This document shows, piece after piece, positions 1 through 8,401 of a stretch of DNA of 64,000 nt; within the stretch, counting starts at the first letter, position 1; every line of letters begins with the position of its first letter. This DNA comes from Stenotrophomonas sp. ZAC14D1_NAIMI4_1 (lineage in GTDB: Bacteria > Pseudomonadota > Gammaproteobacteria > Xanthomonadales > Xanthomonadaceae): positions 1,638,407-1,702,406 of the forward strand of contig NZ_CP026001.1 of the NCBI RefSeq assembly GCF_003086775.1. Direction: 5' to 3'. The translations under genes were made by a program, and so were the position numbers. The notes beneath the pieces were generated by a model that saw only the letters and a list, made by a program, of their open reading frames with translations, made no database searches and was not told where the DNA came from.

Positions 1-2
1 TC

Positions 3-299
3 GGCCGCATCACCCTGCCGATCATCGCCCCGGCGCTGGTGGCAGGCTGGCTGCTGGCCTTCACCCTGTCGCTGGATGACGTGGTGGTCGCCAGCTTCGT
101 CGCCACCCCGGGTTCGACCACGTTGCCGATGAAGGTGTTCGCTTCGGTGCGCATGGGCATCAGCCCGAAGATCAACGCGCTGGCAACCCTGCTGGTGTCG
201 GCGGTGTCGGTGGCCGCGGTGATCGGCTGGTACATCAACGCGCGTGCCGAAAAGCGCCGCCAGCGCGACCTGCAGCTGGCCCGCCAGGACAACGGCTGA
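3..299 (+). CDS. potI: Putrescine/spermidine ABC transporter permease, C-terminal part (PotI-like)
   Basis: This is the 3' end of an inner-membrane permease subunit; the gene starts before the window. The visible residues contain two hydrophobic segments and the stretch LDDVVVASFVATPGSTTLP, which is typical of PotC/PotI-class polyamine permeases. In that family the permease forms the membrane channel with PotH, is powered by PotG and is fed by the periplasmic binding protein PotF. The C-terminus is short and charged (AEKRRQRDLQ), as expected on the cytoplasmic side. A polyamine catabolic-type dehydrogenase lies directly downstream, which supports putrescine as substrate, although PotC (spermidine) cannot be excluded from this fragment. 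Confidence 0.8.
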   Translation, partial: GRITLPIIAPALVAGWLLAFTLSLDDVVVASFVATPGSTTLPMKVFASVRMGISPKINALATLLVSAVSVAAVIGWYINARAEKRRQRDLQLARQDNG

Positions 300-308
300 G
301 GCCCGCAC

Positions 309-327
309 GCCGCCGCCATGCGGCGGC
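309..327. terminator. GC-rich hairpin after potI
   Basis: A perfect 8-bp stem (GCCGCCGC / GCGGCGGC) with a CAT loop lies 10 bases after the potI stop. No T-run follows, so it may be a weak terminator or an mRNA-stabilising hairpin rather than a classical intrinsic terminator. Confidence 0.35.
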
Positions 328-384
328 AACACCCGGCTCACGGGATCGGGCGCACACTGGGGATCTGCTTGATGGAGATCCCCC

Positions 385-1749
385 ATGACCGTCGAAATCG
401 TCAACCCGGCCACCGGCCTGGTCACCTACCGCCATGAACTGCTCGGCGCGGCCGACATCGAGCAGCGCCTGCAGGCCGCTGCCGGAGCGTTCCCGGCGTG
501 GGCCGAGCGCTCGCTGCAGGATCGCGGCGCCATCCTCAAAAGCATCGCCGCCCAGCTGCGCGCACGCCGCGACGACCTGCAGCAGGCGATGACCGGCGAA
601 ATGGGCAAGCTGAAGGCCGAGGCGCTGGCCGAGGTCGACAAATGCGCGGCCGCCTGCGAGTTCTATGCCGGCCACGCTGCCGATTACCTGAAGCCGCAGA
701 TCATCGACACCGAGGCGCAGCGCAGCTATGTGCGCTATGAGCCGATCGGCTGCGTGTTCGCGGTGATGCCGTGGAATTTCCCGATCTGGCAGGTGTTCCG
801 TTTCCTCGCCCCGGCCTTCATGGCCGGCAACGTCGCCCTGCTCAAGCACGCCAGCAACGTGCCGCAGTGCGCCGACCTGATCCTGGCAGTGTGCCGTGAC
901 GGTGGCCTGCCGGCGGGTGTGTTCGATGTGCTGCATATCAACAACGACCAGGCGGCCGACGTGCTGCGCGATGCGCGGGTGAAGGCGGTGACCCTGACCG
1001 GCAGCGAGCGGGCAGGGCGTTCGATTGCCTCCAACGCCGGCAGCCAGCTGAAGAAATCGGTGATGGAGCTGGGCGGCAGCGATGCCTTCGTCGTGCTCGA
1101 CGATGCCGACCTGGACAAGACCGTCGCCGCCGCAGTGAAGTCGCGCTTCGACAACAGCGGGCAGACCTGCATCGCGGCCAAGCGCTTCATCGTGGTCGAT
1201 GCCGTGGCCGATGCCTTCACCGACCGCTTCGTCGAGGCCGCCGGCCAGCGCCAGTACGGTGATCCGAACGAGCACGGCACCACGCTGGCGCCGATGGCCC
1301 GTGCCGACCTGCGCGATGAACTGCACAAGCAGGTACAGGCCAGCGTGGCCAAGGGCGCGCGCGTGCGGGTGGGCGGCGAACCGATCGCCGGCACCCACGC
1401 GGGCTACCCGGCCACGGTGCTCGACCAGGTCGGGCCGGGCATGCCGGCCTACGACGAGGAACTGTTCGGGCCGGTGGCCGCGGTGATCCGGGTCAAGGAC
1501 GAAGCCGAGGCCCTGCGCGTGGCCAACGACACCCGCTTCGGCCTGGGCGGTAGCGTGTGGACCGCCGACGTGGTGCGCGGCGAGCGCTTCGCCCAGCGCA
1601 TGGAATGCGGCGCGGCATTCGTCAACGCCATCGTCAAGAGTGATGCGCGCCTGCCGTTCGGCGGCAGCAAGGAGTCGGGCTTCGGCCGCGAACTGGCCGA
1701 CCACGGCATCCATGAGTTCATGAACATCAAGACCGTCTACGTGGCCTGA
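385..1749 (+). CDS. sad: NAD(P)-dependent succinate-semialdehyde dehydrogenase (Sad/YneI type)
   Basis: This 454-residue aldehyde dehydrogenase would oxidise succinate semialdehyde to succinate, the last step of putrescine/GABA breakdown. Landmarks of the family are present: the MPWNFP motif near residue 129, the cofactor-binding TGSERAG near 205, the general base Glu228 in MELGGSD, the catalytic Cys262 in SGQTCIAAKRF, and EELFGPVA near 375. The FGGSKESGFGREL C-terminus and overall length match the YneI/Sad branch more closely than the ~480-residue GabD branch. Location behind a polyamine permease gene supports a role in putrescine use. Exact substrate preference cannot be read from sequence alone. 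Confidence 0.85.
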   Translation: MTVEIVNPATGLVTYRHELLGAADIEQRLQAAAGAFPAWAERSLQDRGAILKSIAAQLRARRDDLQQAMTGEMGKLKAEALAEVDKCAAACEFYAGHAADYLKPQIIDTEAQRSYVRYEPIGCVFAVMPWNFPIWQVFRFLAPAFMAGNVALLKHASNVPQCADLILAVCRDGGLPAGVFDVLHINNDQAADVLRDARVKAVTLTGSERAGRSIASNAGSQLKKSVMELGGSDAFVVLDDADLDKTVAAAVKSRFDNSGQTCIAAKRFIVVDAVADAFTDRFVEAAGQRQYGDPNEHGTTLAPMARADLRDELHKQVQASVAKGARVRVGGEPIAGTHAGYPATVLDQVGPGMPAYDEELFGPVAAVIRVKDEAEALRVANDTRFGLGGSVWTADVVRGERFAQRMECGAAFVNAIVKSDARLPFGGSKESGFGRELADHGIHEFMNIKTVYVA

Positions 1750-1762
1750 TCCCAAACGGTGG

Positions 1763-1828
1763 TGCCGGCCGCTGGCCGGCATTGCCCGCCGGTCCGGTAG
1801 GTATCGACCGTTGGTCGATACGCCCTAC
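1763..1828. repeat. Two GTAG-type (SMAG-like) inverted repeats
   Basis: Two adjacent short palindromes sit between convergent genes. The first is GCCGGCC-gct-GGCCGGC (1764-1780). The second is preceded by GTAG and reads GTATCGACC-gtt-GGTCGATAC (1801-1821), closing with CTAC. This GTAG-stem-loop form matches the REP family described in Stenotrophomonas maltophilia. It may also act as a bidirectional terminator here. Confidence 0.7.
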
Positions 1829-2847
1829 AGCCATCTGGCGCGCTTGAACAACCGGTACAACCCCACGCATACCGCGGCCACGCCGACGATCATCAACGGG
1901 TAGGACCACGGCTGGTTGAGCTCGGGCATGTGGCTGAAATTCATGCCGTACCAGCTGGTGATCAGCGTCGGCGCGGCCAGCAGTGCGGCCCACGCACCCA
2001 GTCGCTTTACCGTCTCACCCTGTGCCAGCGTCACCAGCGACAGGTTCACGCTCAGGGCCGTGCCCAGCATCTCGCGCAGCGTGTCGATCACATCGCTGAT
2101 GCGCGCGGCGTGGTCGTGCACGTCACGCACGTACAGCTTCACTTCGTCGGGAATCAGCTCGCCCTGGTAGCGGCGCAGCTGCGCCAGCACGTCCTGCAGG
2201 GGGGCCACCGCCATGCGCATCTTGTTCAGTTCGCGCTTGAGTTCGTACAGGCGCGTCACTGTGCTGCGCTTGTAGGTCTCGGCGAAGATGTCCTTCTCCA
2301 GCAGGTCCAGCGTGTCGCGGAAGCGGGTGGTGATCGGCAGGTAGTTATCCACCACGAAATCGGCCACCGCGTACAGGCAGTAGGATGCGCCCATCTTCAG
2401 CAGCTGCGGTTCGCGTTCCACCCGCGCGCGCACCGGTGCATACGACAGCGATGCACCGTGGCGTACCGTCACCAGGAAGCGTGGCCCGAGGAAGGCGTGC
2501 GTTTCGCCATACTGGATGCGCTCGTCGACCATCTGCGCGGTGGTCATCACCACGAACAGCGAGTTGCCGTAGGCCTCGGCCTTGGGCCGCTGGTGCGCGT
2601 TGCGCGCGTCCTCGATGGCCAGGTCGTGCAGGCAGAATTCTTCCTGCAGTTTCAGCAGCACGTCGTCGTTGGGGTCGAACAGGCCGACCCAGACGAAACC
2701 GTTGCCACTGGCGATTACGTCGCTGATGGCATCCAGGCTGATGTCGTGGCGCTTGCCCTGGTCATCGTAGTGGACGCAGTTGATGACGCAGGCGGGGTTG
2801 TTCGATGCGGGGGCGGAAGCGGAGGCGGGCAATGACATGCCCGCCAT
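1825..2847 (-). CDS. corA: CorA-family magnesium/cobalt transporter
   Basis: This inner-membrane divalent-cation channel of 340 residues has the CorA layout: a long cytoplasmic N-terminal domain, a long helix rich in charged residues (about 180-280) and two C-terminal membrane segments. The diagnostic YGMNF signature (GMN at residues 301-303) sits at the end of the first membrane helix, followed by the MPEL loop. A basic C-terminal tail (RLFKRARWL) faces the cytoplasm. The start used is the first ATG; a second ATG lies three codons in. It lies just downstream of, and on the same strand as, the DUF4105 and corC genes. Confidence 0.9.
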   Translation of the reverse strand: MAGMSLPASASAPASNNPACVINCVHYDDQGKRHDISLDAISDVIASGNGFVWVGLFDPNDDVLLKLQEEFCLHDLAIEDARNAHQRPKAEAYGNSLFVVMTTAQMVDERIQYGETHAFLGPRFLVTVRHGASLSYAPVRARVEREPQLLKMGASYCLYAVADFVVDNYLPITTRFRDTLDLLEKDIFAETYKRSTVTRLYELKRELNKMRMAVAPLQDVLAQLRRYQGELIPDEVKLYVRDVHDHAARISDVIDTLREMLGTALSVNLSLVTLAQGETVKRLGAWAALLAAPTLITSWYGMNFSHMPELNQPWSYPLMIVGVAAVCVGLYRLFKRARWL

Positions 2848-2853
2848 CCTGCG

Positions 2854-4131
2854 TCAGCGGGGTGTTTCGGACAAGTGAGGACGACGCGCCAGCACCCAGG
2901 CCAGTGCCACGTGCACCGGCAGCAGCAGCACGATCCACTGCACGTTGTACTGCGCCTGCAGGCTCAGCCAGTGCAGCACGAGGGCGGCCACCGACTGCGC
3001 GGCCAGCAGCCACAGGACGATGCTGAACATGCGCCCGGGCACGCGCCGGCGCAGCAGGGCGATGGCGCCCGGCAGCAGCAGCACCGCCAGCGGCGAGAGC
3101 AGCAGCAGGTTGCGGTTGGCCCACGCGGCGTAGTGGATGCTGAAGCCCCACAGGAACACCAGCACGCCGCCGAACAGCGCACACAGCAGCCAGAACGGCA
3201 GGGCCAGCCCGGCCAGCAGGCGCGGGCGGCTGCGCAGGGCCAGCACGCCGGCGGCGATCACCAGCCCGCACAGCAGCCACGGCCACCAGCGCCGGGCGAA
3301 TTCCTTCGGTTCGGCCGCGATGCGGTGCGGCAGCAGCTCCTGCTCGCTCTGCACCAGTGGCCGGCCATCGCTGTTGCGCACCTGGCGCAGCGCATCGGCC
3401 AGGCGCATCGGCACGAAGGCCTCCTGCCAGCGCGACAGCGGCTGGTCGGCGAAGGGCCCGAGGCCGACGTCGAAGCCCAGCCACATCCACGGTGCCGGCG
3501 AGGCCAGGCGCACCGATTCGCTGCGGTAGGTGTTGCCGCGCGAACGCCCGGACAGCTGCGCATGCAGGCCGCCATCCAGTGCTTCGTTCAAGGTGTCGCG
3601 CACCATCGTGGCGCAGTTGGCGGTGTAGTAGTCGTAGTGGTAGCGCGCGTTTTCCGGCTTCGCCCGTTCGGCCAGGCCGGCAGCCAGGGCACGGGCCTGG
3701 TCCGGGCGCAGGTCCAGCCACTGCACGCTGGCGCCGCGGCCGGTCTCGTCGTAGTACGACAGGTCCTGCTGCAGCGGCAGCGCCACCAGGTAATACATCA
3801 TGTCGCCGCGTGCGAAGCGGCTGATGAAATCATCCTCGGACGGATCGAAATAACCGAAGTTGTACGAGATCGCCTCGCCGCTGACCGGGTCGAGGACCAC
3901 GATGGCGTCGTGGCCGAAGCGCTCGAAGAACACCGTGCCCGGCTGCATGGTCACCACGCCGATGCGCGGCGCCGGTGCCTCCTGCGGGCTGGCGACGTCG
4001 GCCGCCGGGGCGGCCGAAGCCGCCTGTGCGAAGGCGGCCTGCGGCAGGGCCATGGCCAGCACGCACAGTGCCAGCCACAGGGTCAGGCGCGCGGTCAGGC
4101 GCATTGGCGAGAACGGGCCCCAGCGCTTCAA
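2854..4131 (-). CDS. DUF4105 (Lnb N-terminal periplasmic domain) membrane protein
   Basis: This 425-residue protein starts with a signal/anchor segment (LTLWLALCVLAMALPQAAFA). A periplasmic domain of about residues 55-265 follows, and then about five predicted membrane helices (roughly 285-415). His74 (FERFGHDA) and Cys173 (YTANCATMV) sit in the two most family-like motifs and are candidate catalytic residues. The domain matches DUF4105, now linked to the Bacteroides lipoprotein N-acyltransferase Lnb. The ATG overlaps the corC stop by 4 bases, so translation is coupled. In E. coli this operon position is held by lnt. N-acyltransferase activity here is an inference. Confidence 0.75.
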   Translation of the reverse strand: MKRWGPFSPMRLTARLTLWLALCVLAMALPQAAFAQAASAAPAADVASPQEAPAPRIGVVTMQPGTVFFERFGHDAIVVLDPVSGEAISYNFGYFDPSEDDFISRFARGDMMYYLVALPLQQDLSYYDETGRGASVQWLDLRPDQARALAAGLAERAKPENARYHYDYYTANCATMVRDTLNEALDGGLHAQLSGRSRGNTYRSESVRLASPAPWMWLGFDVGLGPFADQPLSRWQEAFVPMRLADALRQVRNSDGRPLVQSEQELLPHRIAAEPKEFARRWWPWLLCGLVIAAGVLALRSRPRLLAGLALPFWLLCALFGGVLVFLWGFSIHYAAWANRNLLLLSPLAVLLLPGAIALLRRRVPGRMFSIVLWLLAAQSVAALVLHWLSLQAQYNVQWIVLLLPVHVALAWVLARRPHLSETPR

Positions 4132-5009
4132 GCGTCGTCCTGCTCGTCCGGCGGCAGCACCGTCACATGGAAGGCCTGCACCCGGCGCGCATCGGCACGC
4201 GCCACGCGGAACATGAAGCGGTCCAGCGCCAGTTCGTCGCCCACCTCCGGCAGGTGGCCGATCGCTTCGGTCACCAGGCCGCCGATGGTGTCGTAGTCCT
4301 CGTCGGAGAACGTGGCGCCGAAACGCTCGTTGAAATCACCGATCGCGGTCAGTGCATCGACCACGTAGCGGCCGTCGGCCTGGATGGCGATCTGCGCCGA
4401 CTGGTCCTCGGCCTCGTCATGCTCGTCGTCGATCTCGCCGACGATCTGTTCCAGCACGTCCTCGATGGTGACCAGGCCGGCGACACCGCCGTACTCGTCC
4501 ACCACCATGGCCATGTGGTTGCGCGACAGGCGGAACTCCTTCAGCAGCACGTTGAGCTTCTTCGCCTCGGGGATCAGCACCGCCGGGCGCAGCAGCTCGC
4601 GCACGTTGGCCGGCCCGTTGTCGGCTACCACGCCGCGCAGCAGGTCCTTGGCCAGCAGGATGCCAAGGATGTCGTCCTTGTTCTCGCCGTGCACCGGGAA
4701 GCGTGAGTGGCCCGATTCGACGACCTGTTTCATCAGGTCCAGGAACGGCGCCTCGACCGGCAGAGAGACCATCTGCGAGCGCGAGATCATCACGTCGCCC
4801 ACGGTCAGCTCGGCCACCGAAATGGCGCCTTCCATCATCTTCAGGGTATCGGCGGCGATCAGACCCTCCTCCTGCGCGGTGTGCAGGACAGCGACCAGCT
4901 CGTCGCGGGTATGGGGTTCGCCGGAGAAGGCGGAGGTCAGGCGTTCAAGCCAGCCGCGCTTCTTTTCATGGGGCTCCAGGGAGGAGCTACTACTGTCGTC
5001 TTCTGACAT
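4128..5009 (-). CDS. corC: CorC/HlyC-family protein with paired CBS domains
   Basis: This is a cytoplasmic protein of about 293 residues associated with magnesium/cobalt homeostasis. It contains a CBS pair (about residues 60-185, with the motifs VGDVMISRSQMV and HSRFPVHGENKDDILGIL, then HMAMVVDEYGGVAGLVTIEDVLE) and a C-terminal CorC_HlyC domain (SDEDYDTIGGLV). The ATG at 5009 is preferred: the upstream alternative at 5033 is a TTG and adds only eight atypical residues. It belongs to the ybeZ-ybeY-corC operon and overlaps the next gene by 4 bases. Confidence 0.88.
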   Translation of the reverse strand: MSEDDSSSSSLEPHEKKRGWLERLTSAFSGEPHTRDELVAVLHTAQEEGLIAADTLKMMEGAISVAELTVGDVMISRSQMVSLPVEAPFLDLMKQVVESGHSRFPVHGENKDDILGILLAKDLLRGVVADNGPANVRELLRPAVLIPEAKKLNVLLKEFRLSRNHMAMVVDEYGGVAGLVTIEDVLEQIVGEIDDEHDEAEDQSAQIAIQADGRYVVDALTAIGDFNERFGATFSDEDYDTIGGLVTEAIGHLPEVGDELALDRFMFRVARADARRVQAFHVTVLPPDEQDDA

Positions 5010-5073
5010 CTCTGGAAAAAGGGCACCCGGCAAGCCGGGCGTTGTCCCAAGTCTAGCAGGATGTTGGGGCCTT

Positions 5074-5628
5074 TCAGTGACCGCCGGCGGCGGCGGCCGG
5101 AACCTCGTCCTCGGCCGGCAGATCCAGGCTGTAGGTACAGCCGGCCAGGGTCTTGCCGGGGTGGCTGGCCACCGTCGACACGCTGAGGATGATCGATTCG
5201 ATCTGGGCCTCGCCGGTCCTGGGGTTGGTCACGTCGCGGCTGACCACCTCGCGGCCGGCCATGAACTTGCCGTCCTGGTCGTAGCCGGTTTCCAGTTCCA
5301 GGCGCTTGGCCAGCGGGTGCGGGTCGGCCTGGTCCAGCACGGCCATCACGCTGGCGCCGGCCAGGGCCACCCGTTCGGTCTGCTGGCCGAACACGGTGAT
5401 GGGGTTGGCCAGGCGGAATTCGCTCATGAACTGGTTGCCCTGCGGAAGCGGCTGCAGGCCCTGGGCCACGGCCTTCAGCGGGTCGGCCAGCAGCGGCGCC
5501 AGCGCGGCATGCTCGGCCACGCCCTGGCGGCATTCGATCAGGGCCGGCAGGTCCAGCGGGGCGGCCGATGCGGTGGAGGCGAAAGAGGCAAGCAGCAGGG
5601 GCAGGGCAGTACGCAGCAGCACAGGCAT
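5074..5628 (-). CDS. Secreted protein of unknown function
   Basis: I do not recognise the family. The 184-residue product opens with a clear signal peptide (MPVLLRTALPLLLASFASTASA), so a periplasmic or secreted location is likely. The mature part holds two cysteines (Cys33 in IECRQG and one in AGCTYS), which could form a disulfide, and ends in an alanine/glycine-rich tail with a histidine. It lies on the minus strand between the membrane protein gene and corC, in the same direction as the ybeZ operon, and is probably an insertion into that operon specific to this lineage. Confidence 0.7.
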   Translation of the reverse strand: MPVLLRTALPLLLASFASTASAAPLDLPALIECRQGVAEHAALAPLLADPLKAVAQGLQPLPQGNQFMSEFRLANPITVFGQQTERVALAGASVMAVLDQADPHPLAKRLELETGYDQDGKFMAGREVVSRDVTNPRTGEAQIESIILSVSTVASHPGKTLAGCTYSLDLPAEDEVPAAAAGGH

Positions 5629-5719
5629 GGGATCCGCGATGAAGGGTGCCCGGACATGGTAGCGGCGGTGGGGCGCGCCCGCGACCGGACAGGCCGGGGC
5701 GCACCCGGGGGGGGCATGC

Positions 5720-6325
5720 TCAGCCCTGCGAGGTACGGCCCAACAGGGACCGCATGCGCCCCAGCGAACGGCGGGCCACGGCGCGCAGCGCCATCACCGG
5801 CAGGGTCAGCATCGCCGAGAACAGTGCCACGTGCACCAATTGCAGCACCGCACGCAATGCAAGCTGCAGGGGGCCCGATTCCAGCAGCCAGTCCGGCACT
5901 TCAGCGACCGAACGGGGGATGACGCTCATGTACACCGCGGCCAGTACGAACAGCGCCCACAGCTGCGCACGGCTTGCATGGAAGAACGGCAGGCTGCTGC
6001 TGTCGCGCCCCAGGCGCTTCTGCAGGACCACGCGCCAGCACACCGGCGCGGAGAACGCGCCGATCAGGATCAGAACCATCGACGCCATCCACAGCGTGCC
6101 GTTGCTGCTCACCGGCCCAGGGCCCTCCAGCAGGTGCGGGCCAACCACGCCTACCGCCAGCGCGGCCAGCAGGCTGGACGGCGACAGCACGGCCAGCGTG
6201 CGCAGCAGCCAATGCCGGCCATCAGGGTGGCGGGCGCTGAGGCGGTGCAGCAGGTTGGCGGCCACGACCAGCAGCAGGGCAAAGATCGCCGTTTTGGCCA
6301 GCATCGGCCCCATGTCACCCATCAT
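5720..6325 (-). CDS. Inner-membrane protein of unknown function
   Basis: The 201-residue product has about five hydrophobic segments (for example KTAIFALLLVVAANLL, SLLAALAVGVVG, LWMASMVLILIGAF, LWALFVLAAVYMS and LVHVALFSAMLTLPVMAL) and a basic C-terminus. I do not recognise a named family. The reading frame stays open upstream through the ybeY region, but that part reads as low-complexity shadow sequence. The ATG pair at 6325/6322, with GGAG about 9 bases upstream, is the better start. It follows ybeY by 50 bases on the same strand. Confidence 0.65.
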   Translation of the reverse strand: MMGDMGPMLAKTAIFALLLVVAANLLHRLSARHPDGRHWLLRTLAVLSPSSLLAALAVGVVGPHLLEGPGPVSSNGTLWMASMVLILIGAFSAPVCWRVVLQKRLGRDSSSLPFFHASRAQLWALFVLAAVYMSVIPRSVAEVPDWLLESGPLQLALRAVLQLVHVALFSAMLTLPVMALRAVARRSLGRMRSLLGRTSQG

Positions 6326-6375
6326 CGTCCGTGTCTCCGGGGAGGTTGCAGCTGCAGGATAGCGCCGTACGCGGC

Positions 6376-6861
6376 TCAGCGCTCGCCGGCGTAGGGGTCT
6401 TCGATACCGAGCTCGGCCAGGATCTCGCGCTCGAGCTGTTCCATCGCCTCGGCTTCCTTGTCGTCCTCGTGGTCCCAGCCGAGCAGGTGCAGCACGCCGT
6501 GCACGGTCAGGTGCGCGTAGTGGGCGTTCAGGGCCTTGCCCTGCTCGTCGGCCTCGCGGGCGACCACCGGCGCGCAGATCACCAGGTCGCCCAGCAGCGG
6601 GAACTTCACGCCCTTGGGCAGGCCTTCGGGCACATCGGCCGGGAAGCTGAGCACGTTGGTGGCGTAATCCTTGCCACGGTAATGCCGGTTCAGCGACTGG
6701 CCTTCCTTGGCATCGACCACGCGGATGGCCAGGTCGGCCTCGCGGATACGGCCCTTCAGGGCCGCGGCCACCCATTTGCGGAAGCTCACCGCCGCCGGCA
6801 GCCCGGCGCGGGGCAGGGCGTAGCTGATGGCGACATCGAGGCGGACGGGGCCCTTGGTCAT
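6376..6861 (-). CDS. ybeY: Endoribonuclease YbeY
   Basis: This single-strand endoribonuclease takes part in 16S rRNA 3'-end maturation and ribosome quality control. The 161-residue length is normal. The zinc-binding triad is visible as His121, His125 and His131 in [14 protein letters not shown], and the upstream Arg and NVLSFP motifs (near residue 70) fit the UPF0054 family. It lies 147 bases behind phoH, the usual partner, and ahead of corC, as in the E. coli ybeZYX operon. Confidence 0.95.
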   Translation of the reverse strand: MTKGPVRLDVAISYALPRAGLPAAVSFRKWVAAALKGRIREADLAIRVVDAKEGQSLNRHYRGKDYATNVLSFPADVPEGLPKGVKFPLLGDLVICAPVVAREADEQGKALNAHYAHLTVHGVLHLLGWDHEDDKEAEAMEQLEREILAELGIEDPYAGER

Positions 6862-7008
6862 GACAATTCCGGCATTCAGATCTGAGAGGCGACAGTATCG
6901 CGCGTGTGGCGTCCTACTGCGACGTCCAGTCGTCGGCGTCGTAGTCGATCCTCATCCTTTCGGTACCTTCCAGCGGAGCCCGGGCCGCCTCGCGACGGCA
7001 GCGTACGG

Positions 7009-7992
7009 TTATTCGGCGCCCGGCTTGAGCTGATGCAGGTCGCGGCGGTCGTAGGCATTGACGATGCGCGCCACCAGCGGGTGGCGGACCACGTCGCGTG
7101 CTTCGAAGAACGTGAACGTCACGCCCTCCACATCGCGCAGCACGTCGATGGCATCGCGCAGGCCCGACTTCACGTGCTTGGGCAGGTCGGTCTGGGTCAG
7201 GTCGCCGGTGACCACTGCAGTGGAGCCGTAGCCCAGGCGGGTCAGGAACATCTTCATCTGTTCGATGGTGGTGTTCTGCGCCTCGTCCAGGATCACGAAC
7301 GCGTCGTTGAGCGTGCGGCCGCGCATATAGGCCAGCGGTGCGATCTCGATGACGTTCTTTTCCAGCAGCTTGACCACCTTCTCCACGCCCATCATTTCGT
7401 ACAGGGCGTCGTATAGCGGGCGCAGGTAGGGGTCGACCTTCTGGCTCAGGTCGCCGGGCAGGAAGCCCAGCTTCTCGCCGGCTTCCACCGCCGGGCGCAC
7501 CAGGATCAGCCGCTGCACGCGTGACTCGTTGAGAGCCTCGACGGCGCTGGCCACGGCCAGGAAGGTCTTGCCGGTACCGGCCGGGCCGATGCCGAAGTTG
7601 ATGTCGTGGGTCGCGATCTGGTGCAGGTAGCGGCCCTGGTTGGCGCCGCGGCCGCGCACGGTGCCGCGCTTGACCTTGATCGCCACATCCTGCGCTTCGT
7701 AGGAACGCTCGGCGATCTGCTCGACATTGGCCTGCGCCAGGCGCAGGTGGATGGCGTGGCTGTCAAAGGTGGTTTCGGCGGCTTCGACATACAGCGCTTC
7801 GATCAGCTTCTGCGCCTCGATGATCGCCTCGTCCGACCCGCTGATGCGGAACACGAAGCCGCGGTTGGCGATCTCCACACCGAGCTTCAGCTCGATCTGT
7901 CGCAAATGCCCATCAAAGGGGCCGCACAGGTTGGCCAGTCGCTCGTTGTCTTCCGGCGACAGGGTGAAATCTCGATGCTCGATGCTTTTCAT
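7009..7992 (-). CDS. ybeZ: PhoH-like ATPase (YbeZ)
   Basis: This cytoplasmic P-loop ATPase of 327 residues is thought to work with YbeY in RNA metabolism. Walker A is GPAGTGKT (residues 136-143) and Walker B is VILDEAQN. The N-terminal region is the KH-like segment usual in YbeZ, distinct from the RNase-fused PhoH2 proteins. The start at 7992 (protein MKSIEHRDF) is chosen over a longer open frame reaching 8181, because the extra residues come from the intergenic repeat. Upstream lies not miaB, as in relatives, but a 15-kb secretion island. Confidence 0.92.
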   Translation of the reverse strand: MKSIEHRDFTLSPEDNERLANLCGPFDGHLRQIELKLGVEIANRGFVFRISGSDEAIIEAQKLIEALYVEAAETTFDSHAIHLRLAQANVEQIAERSYEAQDVAIKVKRGTVRGRGANQGRYLHQIATHDINFGIGPAGTGKTFLAVASAVEALNESRVQRLILVRPAVEAGEKLGFLPGDLSQKVDPYLRPLYDALYEMMGVEKVVKLLEKNVIEIAPLAYMRGRTLNDAFVILDEAQNTTIEQMKMFLTRLGYGSTAVVTGDLTQTDLPKHVKSGLRDAIDVLRDVEGVTFTFFEARDVVRHPLVARIVNAYDRRDLHQLKPGAE

Positions 7993-8079
7993 TGATCGGG
8001 TAGGGCGGAAGCCTTGCACCACAGTGGATTCAAGCAGCAAGGGTAGCGCGCGGCAGGGCCGCACGGCCAGCGTCGGGCG

Positions 8080-8176
8080 TTTTCCACACCCTGTGTGGAC
8101 CGGGCCGCAGGAAACCTGTGGATAGACGCCTGTATCGCTTGTGCCACAAGCCTCATGAGCCGGTGGTGAAAAAACC
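8080..8176. repeat. Left 97-bp imperfect direct repeat with DnaA-box-like motifs
   Basis: This segment aligns without gaps to 23488-23584 at the other end of the island; by eye about two thirds of positions match. Conserved blocks are a TCCACA...TGTGGA pair, AACCTGTGGATAG, a 7-bp hairpin (GCTTGTG / CACAAGC, 8137-8151) and GTGGTGAAAAAA. The TTTTCCACA and TGTGGATAG motifs resemble DnaA boxes. It may be a boundary of the inserted island or one member of a dispersed intergenic repeat family. Confidence 0.6.
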
Positions 8177-8209
8177 GTCATGACCGGCGTTGGCGGATGT
8201 GACGGGAAC

Positions 8210-8238
8210 TTGACGCCGGCCGGTCCGGGGATGAATAT
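8210..8238 (+). promoter_or_regulatory. Candidate sigma-70 promoter upstream of vgrG
   Basis: TTGACG (8210-8215) is separated by 17 bases from GAATAT (8233-8238). The -35 match is good and the -10 match poor, so this is only a candidate. It would give a 5' leader of about 155 bases before the vgrG start. Confidence 0.3.
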
Positions 8239-8401
8239 CGGCCCAGAGTCCCAATGGAACAGGGTCTTCCGCGAGGATCGGCGCAGGGCGCCGGGTCAGA
8301 CGCGACCGCCAAGGGAAGTCGGCGGCCGGGCCTGGTCAGGTCCGCGTGGAAGGTGGCAGCAGGCCATCGCCAGCGCAGGAGCGCCTGGCACAGGAGAAGT
8401 C

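Larger units (their letters stand above)
7993..8401. other. Intergenic region between phoH and vgrG
   Basis: This 409-bp gap separates two divergent genes. It contains the left copy of an imperfect 97-bp direct repeat (8080-8176) and a weak candidate promoter for vgrG (8210-8238). I see no convincing gene: the open frame that enters from vgrG upstream to 8180 has no ribosome-binding site and no family-like sequence. Confidence 0.6.

Noticed and set aside
8080..8176. DnaA-box-like motifs taken as a replication origin
   Set aside because: Only two or three loose boxes, no AT-rich unwinding region, and no dnaA or parAB genes nearby; a second similar copy lies at 23.5 kb.
8180..8401. Longer VgrG starting at 8180
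   Set aside because: The added 74 residues are not family-like, overlap the flanking repeat region, and the ATG at 8402 has a strong ribosome-binding site.
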